Positions 33,094 to 44,862 of a stretch of 64,000 bases of DNA are shown here, piece after piece. The position numbers were made by a program, and so were the translations under genes. Origin of the DNA: Arbacia lixula. Its lineage: Eukaryota > Echinodermata > Echinoidea > Arbacioida > Arbaciidae. Below the pieces are notes generated by a model. The model saw only the letters and a program-made list of their open reading frames with translations. It searched no databases and had not been told where the DNA came from. Location of the stretch: positions 13,154,932 through 13,218,931 of the forward strand of contig OZ022589.1 in NCBI GenBank assembly GCA_963669155.1. Direction: 5' to 3'. The number at the start of each line of letters is the position of its first letter. Positions within the stretch are counted from its first letter, which is position 1.

Positions 33094-33660
33094 ACATGCA
33101 ACATGTAACATACTCATAAATACTATTTAGAAAATAGCAAAATTTTCGGTAACACCATGTGGTTGTATTCTTTCGGATAATTGGCCCACTTATGGGGTGA
33201 AGAAAGGAAAGGAAAGTGAAAAGTGAAAAAAGGAGAGGTGAATTTTTATATTTTATAACACTTACACAAGACTATTTTTAGCTTTAGTTTTCGGTGTTTT
33301 AAACCGAAAATAAATGGGATGGAATGGAGGTAGAAGAAGAGGGTGGGTGTTGATGAAAGTTGTGAACTAGTCACAAAGTAGTGGTAAAGAGAAAAGAAAA
33401 GAAAAGAAAATGAGAAAAGTGTAGAAAAGTTATAGTCAGTTCTGCAACTAACTATAGGTTTCTTTCAAAATCTGAAAGAGGGAGTATCAGTCTCGACGTT
33501 TCGGGCAGTGTGCTCTGTCCGTCATCCGGAGAATAACTCGAAGAAACTAACGAGCGCGCCACATACAACCACATGGTGTTACCGAAAGTTTTGCTATTTT
33601 CTAAATAGTATTTATGAGTACACTCTCACCATGGAAACATTCAAAGAACATTTAACATGT
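33094..33660. mobile_element. Penelope-like element remnant: inverted repeat enclosing a hammerhead-like motif
   Basis: The segment at 33100-33170 (CTATTTAGAAAATAGCAAAA, GGTAACACCATGTGGTTGTA) recurs inverted at about 33563-33635. Between them lie purine-rich sequence and the hammerhead-like motif at 33490-33529. No PLE reverse transcriptase or GIY-YIG frame is present, so this would be a terminal (pLTR) remnant. Confidence 0.5.
33490..33529 (-). ncRNA. Hammerhead-ribozyme-like motif of Penelope type
   Basis: On the minus strand the sequence reads CCGGATGA, a stem II CGGACAG/CTGCCCG with loop AGCACA (7 bp, one mismatch), then CGAAAC directly followed by GTCGAGAC. That order (box CUGAUGA, helix II, GAAA, very short helix III, GUC cleavage triplet) matches the minimal type I hammerheads known from Penelope-like elements. 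Box 1 deviates (CGGATGA instead of CTGATGA), so self-cleavage may be lost. Confidence 0.5.
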
Positions 33661-34514
33661 AACATGTTTGGCGATTTGAACTGCGATTGATTTAATAGGC
33701 AAATAAATACCTAACAAACCGTGAATCGTAAAAAACAAACCGATTACAAGTTAGTAGAACGACTTGGCTAGCATGACGGCATTCATTTAATTCGGTTGAT
33801 ATGAAACTGCTTAGTACTGAGAGGGTTAAATGATAGTAAGGTTCCGTTCTCGTTTGATTTCAGGATCACATAATGGCCTTAAGATTATGCAGTCAATATA
33901 TATATAAGAACCTGTCATCAATAAGAATGATATAATATGAGCAGAACGCCATCCAGTCACGTCTGCACCTTCCTCGATGGTGAGAGTCTGGTTGCAAATG
34001 TGAATGTGAAAAATGCTTGGGAAAGAGAGATAAATTGAACTAGCGGAAAGAGTTGAAGGAAAGAAAGAGAAGAGAGAGAATTTAAACAAAGTTTTTGCTT
34101 CATGTCCCCTGACCGAACTGATCATGCCAAAAGCAAATCAGGGATGGCGCCATTTACGGTGATTGCAATGCCAACACAAACTCATGCTCAGTGTGAACGG
34201 AAGAGACTGTGCGTGACACGGAAATTATTTAGTGAAATTTAAACAAAACAAGATTCCATTGTAGTTAAAGGTAGCTGTGGAAAAGACTACAAGACTTGCA
34301 ATAAATAAAGTGTCGTTTAGCCTAGGCTAGAGTTCACATCGTTGTTTGATTTCAGCGTTCTGACGATGAAACATCTCAATCTGATCAAACGCATTCCTTG
34401 CCGGCTGCTATTTTGCAGGCATGGATGGAAAATAGCAGACGACATTGTAAACTATCGTTTGTATTTGATGGCTGAGCCGACTGCTTGCTTGTTTAGAACA
34501 TGATCTTCACGATC
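33661..34514. other. Intergenic, spacer
   Basis: No gene seen. 33995-34200 weakly resembles 17330-17560 in the same orientation (words near GAAAGAGA...CCAGGATT versus CAAATCAGGGATGGCGCCAT); otherwise nothing recognised. Confidence 0.35.
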
Positions 34515-34660
34515 TTTGTAAGCATAGTGCCATTTAGAAAGGGGTAGGAAAATTGTAAGGGAGTAGGGGTGGGGCTGGGAGGGCGTGTGGGTCATTTTGG
34601 TCATAGTCTTACGTGCTTGGAAAGTAGGTACTGATCTGCCATTTCGTCAGAATTTGCTTT

Positions 34661-35015
34661 CTGAATAAGCCAGTTCGTAGTTGCAATGTGCGCATGAGCA
34701 CATCATTGCTGGTTCAAATGACCTCAGGTCAATCGAACCACTCACATATATAAGTTAAATGGAAATTCATTAGACGGTCGACCACGTTTATACCCATTAT
34801 CATGCAAATACGAGAACACCTATTCAGCTATGTGAAGGTAGTGAAAGAACATTCCACGTGTGCACCTGATTCTATTTGTGTTATGAGCACGCTTTAAAAT
34901 GTCTTTACATTGATTAACCAACACTGCTTCACGAACAAATCCCAGTCTGCATTCTCGTAGTATGTGATTCAGTGGATAGTCCGACCATGGTGTAACTACG
35001 AACTGGCTTATTCAG
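34661..35015. mobile_element. 355-bp MITE inserted at the stop codon of receptor 3
   Basis: Ends are exact inverted repeats of at least 22 bp, starting CTGAATAAGCCAGTTCGTAG at 34661 with its complement ending at 35015. The TGA of receptor 3 (35012-35014) lies inside the terminal repeat. Receptor 2 has CATCTGAGTTACG at the same place; its following sequence resumes in receptor 3 only beyond 34661 (shared GATCAGTAC at about 34629). The interior contains the palindrome TGACCTCAGGTCA near 34720. Confidence 0.85.
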
Positions 35016-36151
35016 ATGGATGTTTCGGTTGTAATTTGGCTCGATGAGTGCCCACTTTGCTGCGCTGCAGCTGACATTCTCTTGTCCCCCTTTGACCGTC
35101 GAGATGACCGCATGGACGAGATGGTCCTGATGATGTTGGCCTGCTCGGGGATGGAAGAGCACTGACAACGCAGCATGAAGCCGAAGACTTGCTTGAAGTA
35201 CGGGTGCTTGGTGGCGTAGATGAACGGGTTGATGCAGCTGTTGACCAGTAAAATGGCGCCAGCCCAAGGAATGAGAGGATCGCTAGGCGGTATCATGAGC
35301 GACACACAATACGGGCTCGCGCACAGCCCAAACGCGCAGACGACATAAAAGAGATTTTTGGTGATTTCTACTTGGCGCCGCTGCAGTCTGGTCTCCTGGT
35401 TTCCTTTCTTGCATGTGTCTCGTGAATCTTGCAAATCAGACGCCGTCGTCCTCGTCATCATCGTCTTCATGTGACGTCGTGTGTGGAGATATATTTTGAT
35501 GTAGCAGGTGAAAATGATAACAAGCGGAACTGGGTAGAGCACCGCGGCCTGCAGCATGCTGTTGTAATCAGACAGCGGATGGCTCGTATTATACGAGCAT
35601 GTCTTGTACTTGAAGGAATAACCGAGCTCTCCTAGACCGCACAGCGGTGGAATAAGCGACACCGCCAACGGAATCCACCAGCAGATGGTGAGGATGATCG
35701 CAATGTTTCTCTTGGTGTACAAAGCGCAGTATCGCGCCCGTGGTCGTGTGATGATGAAGAAGCGATTGAGCGCAATTGTGGCCAGACTGTACAGGCTGCA
35801 TCCTCCGCAGGTATACAAGACGACGCCAGCACCAGCGCAGATCCACTCCGGCAGCGGCCAGCCGTCAAAGCTCACCAGCGCCACAACGGTCCAAGGCAGA
35901 ATACTACACGTGAAGATATCCGCGACAGCGAGGTTGACCACGAAGACGTTGGTGATCGTCCGGAGTTTCCTGCTGAGCAGAACGGCCAGGATTGTCAGCC
36001 CATTGCCGATGAGACCGACGACGAAGATGATGACGAAGATGATGGCGAGAATGATTCGCTGGACGGGATCGTTGAAGATGAAGGTCCGACCATCGCCTGA
36101 GTGTGCCGCCGGCTCGGGGGTCCATGTGAAATCCTCGACGATGTCAGTCAT
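35012..36151 (-). CDS. Rhodopsin-class orphan GPCR, moody/GPR84-like (receptor 3)
   Basis: A 379-residue single-exon receptor on the minus strand, ATG at 36149-36151, preceded by an acceptor-like ATCACAG at about 36163-36169 as in receptor 2. It keeps N50, D78, C105, NRF 129-131 and NPFIY at 308-312, and the RCQCSSIPEQ tail. Membrane helices are almost identical to receptor 2. Differences cluster in the amino terminus, extracellular loop 2 (KTCSYNTSHPLSDYNS versus KTCSHKTSHPLSDYYS) and the third intracellular loop, which is about 10 residues shorter. Its stop codon falls in the terminal repeat of an inserted MITE, so its 3' UTR begins with transposon sequence. Likely a plasma-membrane receptor; ligand unknown. 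Confidence 0.93.
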   Translation of the reverse strand: MTDIVEDFTWTPEPAAHSGDGRTFIFNDPVQRIILAIIFVIIFVVGLIGNGLTILAVLLSRKLRTITNVFVVNLAVADIFTCSILPWTVVALVSFDGWPLPEWICAGAGVVLYTCGGCSLYSLATIALNRFFIITRPRARYCALYTKRNIAIILTICWWIPLAVSLIPPLCGLGELGYSFKYKTCSYNTSHPLSDYNSMLQAAVLYPVPLVIIFTCYIKIYLHTRRHMKTMMTRTTASDLQDSRDTCKKGNQETRLQRRQVEITKNLFYVVCAFGLCASPYCVSLMIPPSDPLIPWAGAILLVNSCINPFIYATKHPYFKQVFGFMLRCQCSSIPEQANIIRTISSMRSSRRSKGDKRMSAAAQQSGHSSSQITTETSI

Positions 36152-37599
36152 TGTGGAATGGACCTGTGATTTTAAAAGTAATTACATGACTTGGTTACGG
36201 GCAAATTTCATCGGGTTAATTGTCAGTAAAATGAAACTGGCAAAATTGCAATGTCCGGGTCGGGTACGGGAGGTCACTGACCCATCAGGTTTGTCATCAA
36301 TGGGCAGAGAAAACAGAACGGGAAGTGTACTGGATGTTGGCAAGAGCGTACCTCGGTGTTAAAACAAATTATTGACACTTCAAGACATGGTGTCTCATTA
36401 ACGAAAAGTCATGGAACTCGGCAGGAATTAGCAGTTTATCCTATCAATAACGTGTGTGAAATCTCACAGGCATAGCACGACGAACTTTTTCAGGAAAAGT
36501 GGAAATGTGTATTCGTTGGTGTTTGTTGTTGTTCCTTTAAACTATTTTTGCGCATATCATCGCCTGTACTCACGATGTCCAGAATTCCAGAATTGTCGAA
36601 AGAGGCTACACTGTGTAGCCTACATGTAATAAATTGATGCGCTAAGTTGTTGCCTGATCCAGCAAACTGTCGACCCACGCGTATGGCAGATACCGGCTAA
36701 CTGGTCTTGAATTTTAAGAAAAACAATGAACTCAACACAGCGCAACAACAATATACGTCATGTAGATCACATACAATTATCAAAATGTCAATAAATAGCT
36801 GGTCTTATAACTGAGCCAAAACAAATTAATCAATTACGAAATCGGTCATAAGTCATTCAAACAATATTAAACGAACCATTACAGCTTGTAAAACATTACT
36901 CATACATACTGTAAATAACTTTGATCTAAGGACGAATTCAATTGTTACAATCTGTCAAAATCCAGGATTGGAATGAAGCACTAAACTTGCTTTCAAAGCA
37001 CCTGATCAAAGCAGTGACACTCACAGCTTCCTTCTTCCTATATATCCTCATCGAAAAGGTGCACGTACCGCTCGATTAAAGCGTTCTACCGCAAAACAAT
37101 GTTATATTTTCAAAACAAACATTACACGCACAACAACAACATGTGATGAGATGGTTTTACGAGTTCCGTATTTACGTGTACATGAAACCCTTATCTTCAT
37201 ATTGTTATTAGCATGTAAGGTATCTGGGACAGTATAATGTTTCGTTTCGAACAGAAACATAATGTTTCCTTCCTTGAAAGCATGCGGCGGCCCGTTCCCG
37301 CGTGGCAGTGTTACACGAGCAAAACGTGCCTGCCATTTATCTTGGCACCAATGAATCGTGTAAGATGGAATATCTCACAACAAGAGTGATCTTCATTTTG
37401 TCATCAAATTGTGCCTGTACATAGGGAGTGCTGGGTACACTGTAAAGATGTAACCATGGATGTGTACAACTAAAGTCAGTATACGGAGAGTAATTTATTC
37501 CTTCAGTAGTCGTGTTCATTGTTAGCACATTTAAAGATTTGTTTAGCTCTTTGATCAAGCGAGGTCCGCCACCAAACAAGCGAAGCAAATTTTTGGTGC

Positions 37600-37980
37600 A
37601 TTTAAAGGACTATATGCATATTGTATAGGCAAAATATCACACTTGTCAATCCACTAGCAACTGCTCTGACAGACAGTGTCGTTAATAATGCATGATGCTT
37701 CTGGAAGAAAAGGCGTTGTAGGTTGTCATGCACAATGGCCATTGTTGTGATCTGATTGATATTCTGAAACACACTCATTTTTGTATCACTAAATTTGTCG
37801 AAAAGTAAACATGTCACCAATAATTCACAAGATCATTACAAGAATGGTAGTTGATGAAATGTCACAAAACTTGCTTCCAAAAGAGATTCTTTCCTTTGAT
37901 TTTAGGATGTAATTTAGTTGTAGTGAAAGTTGTAATAATTTTTCAAAAGTGTCAAAATTTTTGTTTCTAACACCTAGTTT
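37600..37980. repeat. Dispersed foldback repeat R, right-arm copy
   Basis: Contains TCAATCCACTAGCAACTGC, TAATAATGCATGATGC and TGCACAATGGCCATTGTTGT, as in the copies at 24.7-25.5 and 28.3-28.9 kb. Confidence 0.6.
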
Positions 37981-40292
37981 TACTAACTATATTTTTGTCA
38001 AAGTAGGGCAATATATGATCATGTCATTTCTTTGGAATTTCGTGTGAATGTTATCAGGATTTGTAGCGTAGCGCGTGGAGACCCTATAAAGGGTGTATAT
38101 ATAAGATCCGTGGTATCATGATTATCATTAGCATAAACACGGGTGTAAAAATCATTTGGCCGTTCAATTCATGGTGTAAAAAAATCAATTAGATATTTTG
38201 TGTTGGGAGGAAAATAAATTAAAGGAGGAGGTGATTGTCCGTTATTCTTCCATCTTTTCCAAATCTCCAATAAACCTCTTTGATGTGTCTGTTTGGACTA
38301 TAACCATCGTATTGCACCAATCAATACTTTTGAAGTAATCCAAAGTCTTGAACCTAGACTAGCGCTCGTATCCTGGACTGGTGGTACGATCAATGTTCCC
38401 GCTTGTTTCCGGTAATTGTATACACATATCAGATATTCATCTGCATTTCAAGAAAAGTTATAATTTGTTCATATAAAACATGACGAAGTTGGAATCTCCC
38501 TGTTTTTCCCGATTCGTTATCGAATACGTATTTTGTTTTTCTTTACAATAAAGTCCCTCTGTACTTAGTTCAGCGTTTATCTAAAATAAGGATAATTCTT
38601 TTTGGCTTGCTCCCTAAACTATGACATGCGTTACTATTTTGTTGATAACAGTTTTGATTGAATGAATAGAACTGCATGGCAGAATGAGCAGGATTATAAT
38701 AGTGTTCTATTCCAGCTCATGACCATGATAACTATTCATTTCCTATACAGCGTAATTAACACACCCAACACGATCCATATTTCATATGCTGTTCCCCGAC
38801 AAAGAAATGTTTCTGGTTTCTTATTTCGGTTGTGTGGCTAATGGCGACTTTGATATGGTGTGATCTGTGATTCCTGACGACATAGCAAGACCGTGCATGT
38901 ATCGAGTGTTAAGATGGGAATACGTGGAACGTATGTCATGTATTTAAGAGATTTGTCGCACTGCCAGATTGTTTGAACAATAATTGTACTCACTGAGCAG
39001 ACTTCGTCTAGGCTTCTTAGCTGTTCATGTTCTGCCACATGAAATAACACACCCTTCCAGTCAATATTATATTTGTCATGTGGTGGTTGGAACAAATCTG
39101 GAGTTACCAAGAGCAATGATTCATTTGTTATTCATGCCTTTAATTTGTATTCATACTGAAAATAGTGTATTATTCAGATCAGTTAAGTTGACAGGTTTGC
39201 CCACTTCAATGCAATGCTATGCGAAACTGGTTCAGATCTACGTTTCTGAAACGGTTTTGAGTGTTTTCTAGACCGGTTGACCATGTTGACGAGCATAGGT
39301 GGTATTGATTCCACGTTTAATGTTATATGAACCATTGGTGCGTTTCTGCACGAGTTATTAAAAGACATACTTGGCATTGGCATCATTTAGTCTGACACAC
39401 AATGGGTTCAACGATGTTGAAGGCAGTGTATTCCCTTTGCTGACAAAACTTGGTTATGTAAAACAATAATGATATACTCATTGAAGAAAGGTTATTGCAT
39501 GATGAGAAGTATATGATGAGCTTCACAATATATTAATCCTTCAAGGAACTGTTGGGGAATTCTCTCGGAGTAACTTTGAATAGATCTGCTCAGAGAGCGG
39601 GTGATGAGAACAGGTAGAGTGGATAGGGTATGTGAAATAATACCATACACCATATCAGTCCAGTTTGTAACACATGGCACTCAACGGTAAGTGACATAAA
39701 AATAGAGCTTGAACACACATACCGCGTTTTATTTTTCCTCTCAGACTTTATTTTAAATGCATTGGTCGCGTCGATAAGATGGCGATGTTCAATTTGATGT
39801 TGCTAGTGCGAGGGTGGGCAAGTACATGTACCAGACTTAGATTGCCCGTCCATAAGTCCATAAACCGGGAAATTATATATAAACCAACTAGACATCACTT
39901 GATTTATCCTACCTTTTAAGGCAAGTCCAATTTGTTGTTCGAGGTATCACTGTATGACTGGTAGTTGCATCACTTTGTATAAGTCCTGTAAAATGGATAT
40001 ATATACATTCTATGAAATCACAACAACTAACACATTTATAAACACAATGGGAGAGGCATTTTACAACACACTGTAAAGAAAGTATACATATCGAATGGTA
40101 ACATTAAACTTCCCTAAAGTCAGATCACAGGAACTGTTTCAAACAGTTTCAAATTACGCCATTGGTTACTTGTTCAGAAGTGTGAAGGAGAACGCCCATA
40201 CATTTAAATACAAGATGAAAATGGAAATGATCTTTTCCCCTTCAGTTTATGACATAGATTGAAGAACAACATTTACGACAAAAAATAATGCT

Positions 40293-40347
40293 CGCCCACG
40301 ACCCTGGGATTAAGATTCGCATGCTCTACCGACTGAGCTTACCGAGC
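40293..40347 (-). pseudogene. tRNA-Lys pseudogene (T arm deleted)
   Basis: 55 nt matching the other tRNA-Lys genes except for an 18-nt internal deletion removing the T-arm 3' half and part of the acceptor side, plus substitutions in the acceptor and anticodon stems (AGTCCC to ATTCGC on the plus strand). The B box is destroyed, so Pol III transcription is unlikely. It mirrors the intact gene at 19168 in the other arm. Confidence 0.88.
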
Positions 40348-41110
40348 TGACGATCTTTACATATGTCACTATTCTCATGGCTTTCGGTGATTTTGACATT
40401 TGTTAGTGTTCCAGAACATATACGGCCCCATACAATCCAGAAGTAAAGAAGTAAAATAAAACGTGTCCGAGCTCTCACCGTCATATCAATCATATCTAAT
40501 AGGCAAACTCATCTTTTCTTAACTTCTCTGAGCTTTGTTTCTAATTACATTTCTTTCGAAATTTTCTAGGTAGTTACAGGTAACACCGTTGAATATCCTG
40601 TACTCTGCATTTTTCTAACATGTCTAAGGGATTTTGGAATGATATACAAACGGATAAATAAGATTATTTTCATTACTTACAAAATGTACTGATTTCTTCC
40701 CTTTCCGAAATGTGTGCAAAATTATCGTAGGATTTAATCATAGTCAAAATTATATTCTAAGCAGTGTATTGCCAATAACATCGTTTGGTTTATTTGCGTG
40801 TGTTTGCACGCAGCCGACTTTATATTACTTGCAGAACATGTTTATTTTTGTTTGCTGATATTTGTTATGCTCACCTAAGTATTGGTGCCATTAACAGAAC
40901 TAGGCAAGCGAAATGAGACTTAATTTCTTTTGTTCAATAGAAGAAGCTGTTGCCACATAAACATGTTTGTAATTATTACACCTGAAAAGTAGATAATGTG
41001 AAGACAGAACTTCTAGGCGGCGTCGAGCATGGGTTCAAAGAAAGACGGTTGATTGATCATATCCTTCCATAACCGTGAAAGTATTCCTGGTAATACATGT
41101 ATCATGAATA
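40348..41110. repeat. Duplicated block C
   Basis: Diverged direct copy of blocks A and B; it shares TTGTTTGCTGATAT, TGCCATTAACAGAAC and AAGCTGTTGCCACA-type words with 16930-17045. Confidence 0.6.
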
Positions 41111-41461
41111 CATGTACATGTATAATTAATACATTGTTTTTAACGCAGTCAACTAAAACTAAACATGGACGGGACTCATTGGACAATAAAACAACATATT
41201 ATTTATTCAATTGATTTTGTCCCCCAAATCACTGTATTTTGAATTTGTCCACATAATTACAACGAACGACTCAAATCACCCAATGTTGCGATTCTGCGAT
41301 GAAAATCTTTTCTTCTTCTTTTTTCTTTTTTTTGGCTCCTTATAAAGTTAGTCTACGTTACGTACGTGGTCTAGGTTGAATCACCATTGTGAATACGGGT
41401 TATTGTCGGGTGAATCCATTTCTAGCATTTAGTTTTCGTGTGTTGCGCTCTTCACGTTACA
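41111..41461. other. Unassigned sequence
   Basis: AT-rich with a pyrimidine run at about 41310-41335. No gene seen. Confidence 0.4.
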
Positions 41462-41515
41462 TGCCCCCCCCCCCCCCCCCTCCCCACACACACACACACA
41501 CACACGCACACACCT
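41462..41515. repeat. Poly-C followed by (CA)n
   Basis: C-rich run followed by ACACAC repeats. Confidence 0.95.
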
Positions 41516-44500
41516 CTGCTCACCACATACACTTCGTCTCTCTCCGCCCATTGTAAATACATGTATACAATAAAACAAACACAGAATCGAATTGCTGACA
41601 TCGGTACATTTTTTATTAACAAGTACAATTTCAAACAACACACAAGGTAACGCCAAAGGAAACGGACAAAAATGTCGATCTTTATACAATGGAATGGAAA
41701 GATTTGAAGTCATTTCTGTGAATCAAGTAATTATGTCAAAATCAAGGTATACTGTACCAGTCTTATCATCATTAAAACCGATCACGATATATCGTTCAAA
41801 AATTTCAGTTCATGGATTGTGTTTGTTGGTGTTTAGTACCGATGATGAAGAGTGAGATAGTGGTGGTAAAGACGGTGTTAGGTGGTGTAAATGGCAACGC
41901 CAGTGCTGGCGCTGCTGGCGATGGTGGTTTTATCACCTTTACACTTTGCGTTAAACTTCTCTCCAGATTGTCGTTGTTAGCTGGTGGATTGATAATGCTG
42001 TCCGTACATCGTGCAATTGACGGAACAAATATATATTTTTTCAAATACTGTCTTCAGGTAAGGATTGCCACACATAACTGCAAATTAACTGCAAACAATT
42101 AGAATGCTAACACTAATCATTGTTCGTTATCATTATTCTATAATACATGCATTACTCTAAACTATTCATTAATGTATCATGGGGAAGAAATCAGTAACAG
42201 ATGTCCAAAACATATGCAACATACAAAATGGTTAATTACATGATAGCATATCTACAGGAGGAAACATTCATATTAGGCTGTAAGAAAACAGGCTGCACCT
42301 TACGCCCAAATAGCCTATGTAATATATCTATCAATTTGACCAGTCGCAATATTCAATTCTCCTTTGCATCGAGGTTTTTATTCCTCCTGATATGACAGAA
42401 CACATTTTCCGGACCCAAGACATTACTTTCACCCCTTGTGTGTCAGATAAACTCTTGCTCTACAGGAATTCTGTGAATTACTTGTGGAAAAATCGCATGG
42501 AGCGCTTCAAGGTTAAACAAGAGTTCTTTTTTAAGGCTTTCATCTCTCAATCTCAAGTCATTGAGCAACAATTATAAAAAAACAAAATGAGAGATGTTTA
42601 TCCAAAAGGCAATCTAAACAGACCAAATCAATAATTGAACAAACTCTCAAATCAACATATCAAGCTTGTATCTATTCCACACATCAAAAAATATAAGGCA
42701 GTGTTCGTTGTTCCAAGTGATATACAAGTGTATTGTGTGGTGGAGATACTTTGATATACGTACTACACCACATATGAAAAATGAATGATTCCTATAAACA
42801 TGAAAATGGACTGTGAGCAATTCTTTAAACATCAGTACACATAGATAAGATGCTCTTTGGAAAGGAAGATCATCAACATCTAGTAGGGGAAAAGAAGACG
42901 TATGGAATATTCAAAACATATCCTAATTATTCGAGCTCAAAACATGCAAGCAACTGTGAGATTACCACAAAATTCCTAGCTCACGTTTTCCCAGAAAGCA
43001 ATATCAAATCCCAACAATTCTGATGTTTTGATATTTTGTACAGCTCTATTTTCCCATACTCATAAGTTAAAATGATTAAAAAAAAAAAAAAAAAAAATGA
43101 GTAAACAAAACAAGAAATATACAAATTCATAAAACAAAGAGAAACAAAGGGGAAGACATGGCTTTTGCAAATTTCTTCTGTTACAGAAACTTCATTCATG
43201 GAATGATTGTTTGCCAGCCATTATGTGAGTAAATTATGGGGGAAAGTCTGGACAAGAATGATTCATTTTGCCACGAGATTCTAGTTAACATTATGCAGTG
43301 TTGCATTGATGCAATTGAAATGACAGACACATTTGGCTCATTGACAAGAGTAAGACCCTTTTGTTTCTTACTTCACTTTGACAAACTAGGGCAGCATATT
43401 TCTAAACAATCAATTGTCTTAATCAATCAATGTCATAGTGGAGTGGAAATCCACAAAACTTCAATCAAAACTAGATTGTGAATTCTTTGGTGTATGGCGA
43501 TTGTAATGCACTTTAAGGATAATCTACAAGGAATGATAAATTGTGACAGGCATATAAGTAAAATAGATTCACAATATTCATATTTCATTGATAGCATATA
43601 TCTGTCCTGTACAGAGAGCTGAAAATGGGTTCCAACAAGCTAATGATAACCTCTATGAAAAGAATTACTGTTTAATACATACATACATACATACATACAT
43701 ACATACGAGCACATACACACTCTAGAGGCTCAAACCTAACCCTGGTAAATACAAGAGAAGCAGAAAAACCTTTATCTGTGATCAATTCATACAAAATAAA
43801 ATGATATCTCGTTTTAGAATACAAGAAAGATCATTATGGATACATCAATGGTGTGCAGCTAGCAAATTAATTATGCATACTTTCTAAAAAAAAAAATAAA
43901 GTAATTTGCCATAGTGATACATGTATAACATTGTAGGGTGAAAAGCAACCTAGTCAAGAAAGAAAAAACAAACCTATGTACATCAGGATTCCTATATTGC
44001 AATAAGAAAAAGTGTGCAAAGCAAGGTAGAGTAAAATATATAAATAAGCAAAGAAACATTGTATCTTCATACTCACATCTTATAGGCAGATACATACCAC
44101 ATACTTATATCTGAACAAAAATAGGTGAGTGAATTGTGAGCAAAAATATTACACCAACAAGCAATAATCACAATGTGCCAATGGTTACAAGTTCAGACAC
44201 CCTTCCAATATATTATTTAAAAAAAAAAAAGGAGGGGTATCAAAACCTTTCAAGATGCAGTAAATAATCACAGTCATAATTTCTGATCAGTCATCTAACA
44301 GATATTTCATTGCATAACCAGAGGTCTGCAAATCATTCCAATCTGTAGAAGGAAACGTCATGGTGAAATTTGACATGTATTCAATATTTCTGCACATTTT
44401 TTATAAACCAGTTTTGCAGAAGGAAATTCAGAAAATTGAATTAAATAAAAGCAGAATTTTTTTTTACCAAAAATTTGTGGAAAAAAACAAACATATTACA

Positions 44501-44754
44501 CTGTACAAGGAAATTGTGACCTTTTTTTTACATGATGATTACCTAGCACTGATTCCCGATCACTCCATTTGTCTGAAATAGCATACTGCATAGAATTGTC
44601 AATGTTATTGTGTATCATGCCTGAACAAGTTAATACACAGAACATCCCTCGCCTGCCTTTGATTTAGAGTGCAAACTTACAGGGGTAGTGATCAAGAGTT
44701 TTTACATCCAAATAACTTTCTTGTGTCACAGTCTGATTATTCTCAAAATGTTGT

Positions 44755-44862
44755 TTATCTGGAGCCATAGAAACCTTACTAAGCCTAGTTAGCTTCTAAA
44801 GTGCATTCAGCTACATGTAGTTTAGAAACTAACTTGGCTAGTAAGGTTTCATGAATATGGCC
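44755..44862. mobile_element. Small foldback MITE
   Basis: About 108 bp in which GAAACCTTACTAAGCCTAGT and TAGCTTCTAAAGTGCATT recur inverted (AACTTGGCTAGTAAGGTTTC); outer bases GGAGCCAT / ATGGCCC. Confidence 0.75.

Larger units (their letters stand above)
34515..40347. repeat. Right arm of the inverted duplication (contains receptor 3)
   Basis: Inverted partner of 19168-27555. It lacks the LINE and the family-M MITE seen in the left arm, but carries its own 355-bp insertion at the receptor stop codon and a repeat-R copy at 37600-37980. The intergenic portions (36375-40290) contain no recognised coding exon. Confidence 0.85.

Noticed and set aside
41612-41617. AATAAA on the minus strand as the definite CerS poly(A) signal, implying an 8-kb 3' UTR
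   Set aside because: Several other AATAAA words lie between here and the stop codon; transcript ends are needed to choose.
41429-42102. Frames of 79-96 codons around 41.4-42.1 kb as a possible small gene
   Set aside because: No family resemblance, composition dominated by simple sequence on one side, and both strands equally open.
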